Positions 17,414-26,240 of a stretch of 43,653 bases of DNA are shown piece by piece; within the stretch, counting starts at the first letter, position 1, and each line of letters begins with the position of its first letter. The translations under genes and the position numbers were made by a program. The stretch spans positions 178,964-222,616 of the forward strand of contig JACRCQ010000006.1 of NCBI GenBank assembly GCA_016218915.1. Direction: 5' to 3'. The notes beneath the pieces were generated by a model. The model did no database searches and was not told the DNA's origin. It was given only the letters and a program-made list of their open reading frames with translations. Origin of the DNA: Deltaproteobacteria bacterium (GTDB lineage Bacteria > Myxococcota_A > Polyangia > Polyangiales > Polyangiaceae).

Positions 17414-17429
17414 TTCTCAGATCCGAGAA
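17414..17429. promoter_or_regulatory. Dyad TTCTC-N6-GAGAA, copy 1
   Basis: TTCTC (17414-17418) and GAGAA (17425-17429) form an inverted repeat 8 bp after the sigma-54 activator stop codon. The same dyad occurs 79 bp downstream. It fits an enhancer-type operator for a FIS-domain dimer; binding is inferred. Confidence 0.5.
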
Positions 17430-17492
17430 TCACCCGACCTGGGGAGAATGCAATGGATTGCAGTCCGACGCGCATCTGGCACGGGGTCTGGG

Positions 17493-17508
17493 TTCTCAAG
17501 AATGAGAA
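17493..17508. promoter_or_regulatory. Dyad TTCTC-N6-GAGAA, copy 2
   Basis: Same arms and spacing as copy 1, with different spacer bases, which suggests a conserved protein-binding site and not a simple duplication. It lies 178 bp before the start codon of the next gene. A half-site GAGAA also occurs at 17444-17448. Confidence 0.5.
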
Positions 17509-17686
17509 GAACGCTGAAGGGGTAGAGCAGGGATTCGATCGGGAAACAGCGCACAACCGACGGTGGCATGGAACTTCCATATAGCGTCCAGACCCAACGC
17601 AGGAGGTCTGGAAGGCTGTGCGAAACCACGTCGCGCGTGCAGGCTGGGACCCTCGTTCAAGTCGAGCAAGACAAGGGAGGTCTCGC

Positions 17687-18670
17687 ATGGAACGTGAGAG
17701 AGCAGAGGGACGTGGCGGGCGCGGTGTGCATCGTGGGCTGGCGATCGTAGGTGTTCTGGCGGCCGGGATGCTCTCGGCGATGGCAGGCGGCTGCGGGTCA
17801 GACTCCGAGACTCCGATCGTGTGCAAGGCGGGAGAAACGCGGGTCTGCGTAGGACCAGGCGCTTGCCAAGGCGGGCAGCTTTGCACGCCGCAGGGGTCAT
17901 GGTCCGGCTGCGACTGCGGGAGCGGCGGAGCGGATGGGGGGATTGATGCGCCGTCGGACGTATCGACCAGCGAAGAGGCAGAGGCTTCGGTCCCTGCGCC
18001 GTGCGAAAAGAACGGCAAGTGCCCGACTTCGGGGATGGTGGAGATCCAGTGGCCCGGGGGCAAAGGGAGCTACTGGATCGACGCCTACGAGGTCAGGGGG
18101 GCCGAGTACGCGGTGTTCGAGCAGGAGGTCACTGGCGGATATGTGCCACCGGTGACGGACAAGGCGTGCGAGGCGAATGGGACGTATGTCAGGGACAGCG
18201 GTTGTCTCCATCATTACTCCACAGTGACGGACGCCGAGATCGCCGAAGCGGGAGCATATTGCGTGGACTATTGCGATGCTCGCGCCTACTGCGAGTGGTC
18301 GGGCAAGCACTTGTGCAAGCTGAACGCGGTGCACTATCAGGACGGTGGCTACGGGTCGGAAGACGACGAATGGGCCAACGCCTGCTCCAACGGTGGGCAG
18401 TCGCCGAGTTCCTCAAACCTTCCGCACAACCAATGCTCGGCATTCGACCCGCCGTGCCCAGATGTTGTTCCGGGTCTGTATGACATGCAGTGGAGTTTCG
18501 AGGAACTGGTCGAAGTTGTGGACAAGGTCAATCCGGCCTACGAGGACTACGCCGGGCTCTATGGTTTCCAGGACATTCCGCCGCCCGGGGCGCCTCCCCC
18601 CTGCTATCTGATGGATTCTCGAGAGAAGCTGAGCCCGGGCTACAGCACCTCGTTTCGTTGCTGCAAGTGA
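17687..18670 (+). CDS. Lipoprotein with degenerate FGE/SUMF1-like domain
   Basis: A 327-aa lipoprotein (signal MLSAMAGGC, Cys36). The start at 17687 has a strong AGGGAGG site 6 bp upstream. After a short Cys-rich module (CKAGETRVCVGPGAC ... CDC) and linker, residues 125-327 resemble the formylglycine-generating enzyme (SUMF1) fold: YWIDAYEV near the start, AYCVDYCDARAYCEWSGKHLC (compare VSWxDAxxYCxWxGKRLPTE), GLYDMQ in place of GLYDMxGNVWEW, and a closing SFRCCK. The core GNVWEW and RGGSW motifs are missing, so catalysis as in true FGE is doubtful; such domains also act as binding modules. It is first in the co-directional run leading to the RHS gene. Confidence 0.82.
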   Translation: MERERAEGRGGRGVHRGLAIVGVLAAGMLSAMAGGCGSDSETPIVCKAGETRVCVGPGACQGGQLCTPQGSWSGCDCGSGGADGGIDAPSDVSTSEEAEASVPAPCEKNGKCPTSGMVEIQWPGGKGSYWIDAYEVRGAEYAVFEQEVTGGYVPPVTDKACEANGTYVRDSGCLHHYSTVTDAEIAEAGAYCVDYCDARAYCEWSGKHLCKLNAVHYQDGGYGSEDDEWANACSNGGQSPSSSNLPHNQCSAFDPPCPDVVPGLYDMQWSFEELVEVVDKVNPAYEDYAGLYGFQDIPPPGAPPPCYLMDSREKLSPGYSTSFRCCK

Positions 18671-18721
18671 TGCCGATGGTGAGGGGCTCGCTCCAAGCCA
18701 GACAGCCATGAAAGGAACAGA

Positions 18722-21700
18722 ATGATGCGTCGCTACCTCCGATCCGTCGCTTTGACGTGTGGCTTGTCAGCGGCCGCGTGCGGCAGTCCGGGCATCGAGC
18801 CCCCACCCGCGGTCAGCGCATCAACGGCTGCACTCGTGGGCCCAGCCTTGGCGCCTGAACCCTACAACTGGGCCACTTCCACCCAAGAGTGGACCGGAAC
18901 TCGGGTCGAGCTCGCGGTCACCGATGCCTGGTCCCTCTGCACGAAGAATGGCGGCGGCTTCAGCATATCTCAGTATGTGACGGGCGACGAGTATCTGAAG
19001 AGAATAACGGACTTGGCCTGCAGCGTCACGTGCCATATGAGCAATGGTGCCTGTCAGTCAGGGCCCATCAATTCCTGGTACGCCATGCGCCAGGATCCTT
19101 CGTGCAATCGAAGCGCGACGAATCCGCTGGAACACGATAAGCTGCCCGGCAATCTCGGCGTCGAGTTACCCGCTTTCTTCGACCCGGAGCCAGGCAGCGG
19201 GGATGAACAACTCGTGTCCGACATCCTGACTCCCGAGTCCAACCTCTGCATCGCCCAGAAGCTTCGTGCCATGGCACCCGGCGCATCCGGGGCCGAGGCG
19301 GTACTGATGAGCGGCCCCGAGCAGCTGCAGCTTCTGGCCGTGACGACGGAGCGCGCTCAGCGGGCTATGCTTGGCTTCGCGGTGCTCGGCTTGGCCGCCA
19401 TGCCTGACAGCAACGAGGACGAGATTGGCGTCTACTGGGATTGGTACCCGGATGCGCGCATCGGGAGGCTTCGCAAGACCCTCCGGCACAACGAAAATGC
19501 CCCGCTCGTGAAAACGCTCGGCCAGGACTTCGCGGCCGCTGTCTCGCTGCATGCAGTGCTCTCCAGCGAGCTTGCTTCGCTTCTTGGAAGAAGCGCGAGC
19601 GCCAGGGCCCCACGCGGCGGCAGTGCAAGCATGGCGGCGGAGGAGCTCTGGGGGCCCGCATCCTGGCGGCAACGCACGATGGCCTCGGTATTCGGAGGCA
19701 TCGCGATGGCCTCGGAGCTCGACAAGTCAAGCCCCTGGTCCGAGCCGACCGGAAAGACCAGCCCAGCAGCGCAGAACGCCGTCGGCTTCTACGACTCCTG
19801 GCCCAACTTCATGGAGCGCCCCTACCCGACCAAGGCGATTCTCGATCCCCGCGTGCACACGTTCAGAACCCTCGCCGCTGCCGTCCCAAACCTCAGAGTC
19901 TACAAGGCGTGGCTGGGCAGCTCCGGATGCGCTATCGTCGATATCCCCGCTACCGCCGGCTTCGCGGCCTTGTACGTGGAGCAGAACCTGCGTGGCGGCC
20001 CCATACCAAGTGGCACGCCGTGGGAATCCTATGAGCTTTGGACGAAGTACGGTATCACTTTTGAGCATGTGAAGGGGTTCGCCCAGTACCTCGCTGACAT
20101 GATGAACCCGATCTGCATCATCGGGCACGAAGGTCCGACCGGAGCCAGCGCCATGTTGGGCGGCGTTGATATCAAGACGGACCAACAGAACGTCACGTAC
20201 TTCCAGATCAGCGGAGCGGCCACCTTTGCGCCGCGGGGTGCAGAAGAGACCGCTGGTGCCTACATGCGTTATGCACCGTGGAGAATGCCCAAGGCAGTCT
20301 TCCTGAACGCGACGTCGTCGTCGCAGGGATTCCCGGACCTCGAGAACGAAGCCAACAATGCGAACTACGACACCATGGGGCACATCGGCACCGCCAGCTC
20401 CCTGGTCGCTGTTCGCGAGGCGCTTCGTTCAATGAACGACAACAAGGCTTTCACGTCGACTCTGCCGAGCAACCTCTACCGTCCTCCGTCGGACGTATAC
20501 GACGACTACACGAAATACGCCAAGCAGATTCTGAACGTAGTCAACGCCGTCGCGGGCAAGAGCAGCGTGACCATCCGGCCCAGGGTGTGGCCGGATGACG
20601 ATGGGGTGCTCCAGTCCGACTGCACGACGTACAAGGGCGTGTACTCGTGCACCTACGACGTTGACGTGGTTGCTCCGAGCGGGGACGCGTGGTTCAGTTC
20701 CGCGACCAACCTGGAGGTCAGGGCCATCAAGGACAACCCCTGGATGGCTGCAGCTTTGCGCGACCCCACGCATAAGTACTGGGGGAAGACTGCGCCCGAG
20801 GGGCTTGCCGCGCTCACCGGCTGGAGCGCATTGACCAAGCTGACCGCGACGAGCCCGGAGTCGGCTTCGGGCCTGGCGAGATTCTCGGGAACAATAGGGT
20901 TCACCGAGGACACCGCCCACGACACCTCGGTCCGTCTCACTCTGATCGCGCGAGGCGACGTCGCGGGCAAGGTGTCCTATCGACTCCTCGCGGACGACGT
21001 CCAGCTGGTTCAGTCCTACCGCCCACAGATCGGGTACTACCTTCCGGTCGACGGCGACCTTCCGAGCTTTGCTGCCAAGATCAACGCCTACTCGAAGCAG
21101 AACCCGACCGAGCCCGCGTACGACGGGTTCGGGTTTCCGACGGACTGGGTTCCTCCGACGGACGCGTCGCTCTTTGGCGGGAGCCAGGGTCAATCGGCTG
21201 TGCAGTACTACATCGCTGCGGCGAAGACATCGGCGGACGAAGCGACGGTCGCTGTCAAAGGAGCCTTTGACAGCCTCCTGCAGCAGGAGCAGGACGAGGC
21301 GGCCAAGGCTGCGGCGGAGAAGCGCAACTCGGAGGTGAACAACCTCGAGCAGCGGGCGTTGTGCGGGGACAATCATCCAACGTGCCAGGATGAGGTTTCG
21401 CCGACGAACGTGCCTATACTGGAGTGGAGCGATTGGGCGAAGATGGTGAAGGTGCTCTGTCAGGAAAACACCGACCCTGACAAGACCGACATGGGGGTGT
21501 GGAGCGAGTACTTCACGGCCGCGGCTGATCAGTGGAAACTCTATGTGGATGGACATCCTTCCATCCCACCGAACGATCCCGATCAGTACCTGGAGGCTGG
21601 GGCTAGCTTCATCTACACCGCTCTTGGGGGTCCGGGCCTGCAGCTAGCGCGGACTTTCGTTGATTCCGCGTATCGCGCTACCATCTTTGGGCAGATGAAG

Positions 21701-23584
21701 CCCTATGCGAAAATCTCGAACGAGGATTGGGCCGGTGCTCAGGTCATCTACTGCCAGAGTGCCAAGATCCTGGGCCTCTACGCGGGGGCTTCCAAGGATG
21801 CGGCAGACAAGCCCACGGTCGCTGTGCCCAAGGCGGTGGCCGACGTCAGGTCCGCCAAGATCCAGCCGGCGTTCTCGTCGTTCGCTGGCGGTTCGCTTCA
21901 GCAAGGCCTCATTCGACAATGGGCTGCGCTTCGGTCGATGGATGACCTCGCAAACGAATTCGTTCTTCAGACCGACGCGGCGGTTGGCAAGTTCCTGGCC
22001 GCGGCTGCTATCGCGAATGCCGCTGATACCCTGTACAAGACGCAGTGCAACGGGGCGAAGTGGGGAGAGGCGTACGCAGCGTGCTTCACGGTGTCGGTTG
22101 GCTTCCCGAGCGGGATTAGCATATCCTACAATCCCAGCCCGTTGATCTCCTATGAGGCCAACTGCAATGCCCTGCTCATCAATGCAGGGCCGCCAATTCT
22201 CGCGGCCCATGCTGAAAAGGCCCAGGCGATTGCCGGCGTCGGCGCCATGGCCGCGAGGTTCACCGACGCCACCCGCGACGTTTTTTTGGCCAGCGCTGCG
22301 ATCCAGGAGGACGTTCACAAGACCGAGTTGTCTGCTGCTCGCAATGACCTCGAAGCCGAGCTCACCAAGTCGACCCTGCCCACGACTCTCGGCCTGTACC
22401 GCAACTACCACAGCTACGATCTGTGGCGCGCCAAGGCGCTGCTCGAAAGCGCGCGCCGTCACGGTGTCACCGCCCGCCGGGCGATCGAAGCCCGCTTCGG
22501 CGTCAATCTCTCCCAGATGCATGCGCAGGAGCCGTTCGTCGCCGCGCCCGCATCCTGGGCCGACGAGATCTACGCCTATGACCTGAGCCTGCCCGCTGCG
22601 GTCGGCGTGACCGTCGGCGAGGCCCAGCCCGGGGGAATCTACGCAAACAAGGTCTCTGACTACGTGTCCAACCTCCAGAGCTTCGTGGACGGGTTCAGCG
22701 TTGCCCGCCCCAGCACCTCGAACAAGGAAGACACGGAGATCGTCAGCCTCGTCGGGCCGTACATGACGCGCACGGCTCAGGACCCAGATCAGCCGGGAAA
22801 GTCCGGGAAGATCCCTGACTCGAGCGCGGCCCGCTGGCAAGTGTTTTGCCCTGGCACCGACCCGTCGAAGGCCAAGTGGGTTTCCACGGTCAGCTACAAG
22901 CTCTGCTTTGACGATCAGGGGCAGGGCGGCAGCGGCGGCGCGCCTTCGGATTGCACGGATGTCAACGGCTACGATTGGGAGGGGAACTATCAAGGCGGAC
23001 ACACGGGCGCGCACTACGTTCCGTTCACGAAGCCGTTCGCTGAGCTCTGCCCACCCGAGTCCCTAAGTACCCAGTATGGCCCTCCGCCGACACGCGCCAG
23101 GATCTCGTTCGTTCTCGACCCATGGGGTCGTCTCGAAGGGGACATGGTGCAGCCCGCCTACCAGGTGCGGTACAATACCCGCTGGAATCGCGTGGCCCTC
23201 AACTTCGTCGGCACCGGCGTGAAGGACTGCGCAAAGGCCTCCAACGCGTCCGCGTGCTACTCGCAACCCTTCGTGCGCTACAACCTCACGCACACCGGTC
23301 CGGCCTGGTCGACTTCCTATGATGGCCAGTGGTTCACCCTTCCGGTGCCCACCGCGACGATCGAAGGGGGCAAGGCGGTAGCTGCCGAGATGCTCCTGGA
23401 CCCGCTGTTCAACTCCTGGTCCAAGCCGCACATCGACGCTGCAGGGCGCCTCGAATACGCGGAGCGGCCGGTGGGAGGGACCTATGTGCTCGAGTTCGAC
23501 GTCCCGCCGGAGGTCATCATGGAACGCCTCGAGCAAGTTCAGGTCCTGATGAGCCAGTCGTACTGGGTGCAAGAGCTACCCTGA
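18722..23584 (+). CDS. Large lipoprotein of unrecognised family, partner in RHS locus
   Basis: A 1620-aa lipoprotein (signal LTCGLSAAAC, Cys20), preceded by AAAGGAA. I do not recognise a named domain. Visible features: a Cys-bearing N-terminal region; helical segments at about 150-270; a coiled-coil-prone Ala/Glu/Lys stretch around 835-885; a long helical part at about 1165-1290, including YHSYDLWRAKALLESARRHG; and a beta-rich C-terminal region from about 1455 (ARISFVLDPWGRLEG ... GGTYVLEFDV ... VLMSQSYW). The combination of a long helical body and a C-terminal beta sandwich, directly upstream of a TcB/TcC-like protein, recalls the TcA subunit of Tc toxins, but length and signal peptide differ. 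That analogy is inference only. Confidence 0.85.
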   Translation: MMRRYLRSVALTCGLSAAACGSPGIEPPPAVSASTAALVGPALAPEPYNWATSTQEWTGTRVELAVTDAWSLCTKNGGGFSISQYVTGDEYLKRITDLACSVTCHMSNGACQSGPINSWYAMRQDPSCNRSATNPLEHDKLPGNLGVELPAFFDPEPGSGDEQLVSDILTPESNLCIAQKLRAMAPGASGAEAVLMSGPEQLQLLAVTTERAQRAMLGFAVLGLAAMPDSNEDEIGVYWDWYPDARIGRLRKTLRHNENAPLVKTLGQDFAAAVSLHAVLSSELASLLGRSASARAPRGGSASMAAEELWGPASWRQRTMASVFGGIAMASELDKSSPWSEPTGKTSPAAQNAVGFYDSWPNFMERPYPTKAILDPRVHTFRTLAAAVPNLRVYKAWLGSSGCAIVDIPATAGFAALYVEQNLRGGPIPSGTPWESYELWTKYGITFEHVKGFAQYLADMMNPICIIGHEGPTGASAMLGGVDIKTDQQNVTYFQISGAATFAPRGAEETAGAYMRYAPWRMPKAVFLNATSSSQGFPDLENEANNANYDTMGHIGTASSLVAVREALRSMNDNKAFTSTLPSNLYRPPSDVYDDYTKYAKQILNVVNAVAGKSSVTIRPRVWPDDDGVLQSDCTTYKGVYSCTYDVDVVAPSGDAWFSSATNLEVRAIKDNPWMAAALRDPTHKYWGKTAPEGLAALTGWSALTKLTATSPESASGLARFSGTIGFTEDTAHDTSVRLTLIARGDVAGKVSYRLLADDVQLVQSYRPQIGYYLPVDGDLPSFAAKINAYSKQNPTEPAYDGFGFPTDWVPPTDASLFGGSQGQSAVQYYIAAAKTSADEATVAVKGAFDSLLQQEQDEAAKAAAEKRNSEVNNLEQRALCGDNHPTCQDEVSPTNVPILEWSDWAKMVKVLCQENTDPDKTDMGVWSEYFTAAADQWKLYVDGHPSIPPNDPDQYLEAGASFIYTALGGPGLQLARTFVDSAYRATIFGQMKPYAKISNEDWAGAQVIYCQSAKILGLYAGASKDAADKPTVAVPKAVADVRSAKIQPAFSSFAGGSLQQGLIRQWAALRSMDDLANEFVLQTDAAVGKFLAAAAIANAADTLYKTQCNGAKWGEAYAACFTVSVGFPSGISISYNPSPLISYEANCNALLINAGPPILAAHAEKAQAIAGVGAMAARFTDATRDVFLASAAIQEDVHKTELSAARNDLEAELTKSTLPTTLGLYRNYHSYDLWRAKALLESARRHGVTARRAIEARFGVNLSQMHAQEPFVAAPASWADEIYAYDLSLPAAVGVTVGEAQPGGIYANKVSDYVSNLQSFVDGFSVARPSTSNKEDTEIVSLVGPYMTRTAQDPDQPGKSGKIPDSSAARWQVFCPGTDPSKAKWVSTVSYKLCFDDQGQGGSGGAPSDCTDVNGYDWEGNYQGGHTGAHYVPFTKPFAELCPPESLSTQYGPPPTRARISFVLDPWGRLEGDMVQPAYQVRYNTRWNRVALNFVGTGVKDCAKASNASACYSQPFVRYNLTHTGPAWSTSYDGQWFTLPVPTATIEGGKAVAAEMLLDPLFNSWSKPHIDAAGRLEYAERPVGGTYVLEFDVPPEVIMERLEQVQVLMSQSYWVQELP

Positions 23585-23682
23585 CCTGAGGAATGGCAGA
23601 GCCGGGCGCGAGCAGCGATTCGCGTCCGGCGTAGATCGCTCGGCTCGTTGCTGGTTGGGATGGCAGGACTGCGGAGGTTCCG

Positions 23683-26157
23683 ATGCGCGCTTTTCTCCTG
23701 GTACCGCTTGCTGCGCTCGCGCTGGCCGGCTGCTCCTGGTTCGACGACGGCGAGTCGGCTGGATCGTCGTCGGCGCAAGCGCAGGGAGGTGGCGCCTGCG
23801 ACGACGGCAACGACTGCACCCGGGACATCCAGACCGGGCACGGGTGCCAGCACCACGACCTGCCGTCGGGAAGAGCCTGCAGCGCTACTCGAGGACAGTG
23901 TTCGGGCACCGGCACCTGCAACGGCCACGGCACCTGCAACGTCGCAGCTTGGTGCGACGACGACAACGGCTGTACCAACGACAGCTGCCAGAATCGGCCG
24001 ATGCAGGGCTTCGTGTGCGTGCACACCAACCGGCCGACCGGCGCGCACTGCAACGACCAGAGCGCCTGCACGAGCACCGATCGCTGCACGAGTGAGGGCC
24101 TGTGCGCCGGCAATCCGGTGAGCTGCGATGACGACGACCCATGCACGACGGATTCGTGCGAGCCGAGCTCCGGCTGCCACCATGCCAATGCGCCTTCGAG
24201 CACAGCGTGCGACGACGACAACCCCTGCACCACCAACGATCACTGCAACGGACACGGACGCTGCATCTCAGGTGGCCCGACCGACTGCGATGACGGAAAC
24301 GACTGCACGGTCGACAACTGCGTAAGAAGGCTGGGGTGCACCCACCGCCCGCGCAACAACCATGCCGCCTGCGACGACCAGAACGCCTGTACCCAGGGCG
24401 ATCGCTGTGACGGCGCAGGGCAATGCGCTGCGGGCCATCCCATCATCTGCGACGACGGTAATCCCTGCACCGTTGATTCCTGCGATCCGGCGACAGGGTG
24501 CGTGTTCTCGCCCGCACCTACCACTGTGTCCTGCACGGATGGCAATGGGTGCACGACAGGCGACCACTGCGACGGACAGGGCGCGTGCGCGAGCGGCGCG
24601 CCGGTCGTGTGCGATGACTCCAATTCGTGCACGGCCGACCTGTGCGAGACCGAGACCGGGGCGTGCCTGTACCTGAACGAGGATGTGACGGTTTCCTGCA
24701 ACGACAACGTGTTGTGCACGGCCGGCGACCATTGCGATGGGCTTGGTACCTGCATAGGAACAGTCGATATCAGCATCGCGTGCGACGACAACAACGCCTG
24801 CACAGGCCCAGACCAGTGCACGCAACAGGCCACGTGCGCGGGTGTGCTGATCGACCCCTCGGACGGCAATCCCTGCACCACCGACACCTGCAATCCGCTC
24901 ACGGGCGTGTCCCACGCGCCGGTGGCCGCGGGTGTGCCCTGCTCGGACGGCAACCCAGCGAACGGGCTGGAGCTATGCGATGGATCCGGCACCTGTGCGC
25001 CTGGGACCTCGTCGATTCCGGTGCTGGAGCGGGTGGGCGGCCAGGATCCCAATGTGAAAGAGAGAATCCTGGGCGCCGGCCGTCACCCGGTTGCGGTCGG
25101 GCCCCTTGGAATCGCCGTTGCCTTCGTGGAGCCGCTGATGTTCGACAACAGTCCTCCTCGGCTCGGTGTCGCTACGTTCACGCTTGCCGCAGGAGGCAAA
25201 GGGGTCGCGAGGATCTCGGACGTGACGCTCAACGCGGACCCGGTAGTTGCGCCGCTTCCGGACGGGAGCTTCGCACTGGCGTACACAACTTACGGCCTTG
25301 ACGGCGATGGGCTCGGGATCGGGCTGGTGCGAATCTCGAAGACCGGAGCTATCGCGAGTACCACACAGATCGTGAACCAAACGGTCGAGTACGGTCAGCG
25401 CGCACCCGACATTTTATGGATCGAATCAAAGGTCGTGGTCGCCTGGGAAGACGAGAGCCCCTCGGATGGGCGTCGGATTTGCCAGCGCGCTTTCTCCGAC
25501 CAGCTGGCTCCACTCGGGGACCAGGAATGTGAGCCGGTCGAAGAAGCTTGGGCTTCTCGGGTGTCGCTCGCTGCGGCTGGGACCGAGCTTGCGATGGTAT
25601 GGCGCAAGGATGGTCCGATCGGCACGGACCTTGTCGTGAAGCTGGGGAGCGTGAAGACAACCGTTCCGCTTGTCGACCTGCCGCCAGCCGAGGCTGCCGC
25701 GGTGATTGCGCTGGATACCGACGGCCTGCTCCTGGTCTACACCGACGGAGCGGGCGTGCAGAAAGCAGCGGTCATCGATAGCGCGATGCCAGTGTCCAGT
25801 CCTGTTACGCTCAATCTGTTTGCGGAAGAGCGGTACACTCCTGCGTTGACAGCAACGGCGGACGGGATCTACCTGGCGTGGCGTCAAGCTGCCCAGCTGC
25901 CTTGGAACGCAAATCTCGACGAGCTGTACCTCCAAAAGGTCAACGCCGACGGCGCTCCGGCGGGCACGCTGTACACGCTGCCCGCAGACACGCCGCACCT
26001 GCTCGGCGACCAGAGTACGCCGGCCTTGGCCGCAGTTCCGCTCCTGCCCTCTGGGGCAATCTTCAGCGCCTGGGAGGATCTGGCCCCGAATGTCCAGGGA
26101 CAAAGTCCTCACGGTGACGTGCTCATTTCCCTGATGGCCACCCCGATCGTGCATTGA
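23683..26157 (+). CDS. Lipoprotein with CTDC (slime-mould) repeats and propeller-like half
   Basis: An 824-aa lipoprotein (signal AALALAGC, Cys17) with a GGAGG site before the start. Residues 38-430 are an array of short Cys-rich repeats of two alternating kinds: C-D-D-x-N-x-C-T-x-D-x-C (the CTDC motif known from Dictyostelium extracellular-matrix proteins, Pfam Dicty_CTDC) and C-T-x-x-D-x-C-x-G-x-G-x-C. Regular Asp/Asn suggests calcium binding, and paired Cys suggests a disulfide rod. Residues 440-824 are a set of beta repeats such as PLPDGSFALAYTTY and ATADGIYLAWRQ, consistent with a beta-propeller. The stop codon lies 83 bp before the chosen RHS start. Probably a surface stalk plus a binding head. 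Confidence 0.92.
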   Translation: MRAFLLVPLAALALAGCSWFDDGESAGSSSAQAQGGGACDDGNDCTRDIQTGHGCQHHDLPSGRACSATRGQCSGTGTCNGHGTCNVAAWCDDDNGCTNDSCQNRPMQGFVCVHTNRPTGAHCNDQSACTSTDRCTSEGLCAGNPVSCDDDDPCTTDSCEPSSGCHHANAPSSTACDDDNPCTTNDHCNGHGRCISGGPTDCDDGNDCTVDNCVRRLGCTHRPRNNHAACDDQNACTQGDRCDGAGQCAAGHPIICDDGNPCTVDSCDPATGCVFSPAPTTVSCTDGNGCTTGDHCDGQGACASGAPVVCDDSNSCTADLCETETGACLYLNEDVTVSCNDNVLCTAGDHCDGLGTCIGTVDISIACDDNNACTGPDQCTQQATCAGVLIDPSDGNPCTTDTCNPLTGVSHAPVAAGVPCSDGNPANGLELCDGSGTCAPGTSSIPVLERVGGQDPNVKERILGAGRHPVAVGPLGIAVAFVEPLMFDNSPPRLGVATFTLAAGGKGVARISDVTLNADPVVAPLPDGSFALAYTTYGLDGDGLGIGLVRISKTGAIASTTQIVNQTVEYGQRAPDILWIESKVVVAWEDESPSDGRRICQRAFSDQLAPLGDQECEPVEEAWASRVSLAAAGTELAMVWRKDGPIGTDLVVKLGSVKTTVPLVDLPPAEAAAVIALDTDGLLLVYTDGAGVQKAAVIDSAMPVSSPVTLNLFAEERYTPALTATADGIYLAWRQAAQLPWNANLDELYLQKVNADGAPAGTLYTLPADTPHLLGDQSTPALAAVPLLPSGAIFSAWEDLAPNVQGQSPHGDVLISLMATPIVH

Positions 26158-26240
26158 GGCTTCGCATGAACCACCTGATGCACAGAAGGCCCGGAATGAC
26201 CTCGAACAGCGCTGCTTCCAAGGCGCCGCAGGAACTACAG

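Noticed and set aside
17510..17686. A sigma-54 promoter upstream of the lipoprotein at 17687.
   Set aside because: TGGCAC at 17478 and TGGCAT at 17564 resemble -24 elements, but neither has GC at the required N10 spacing.
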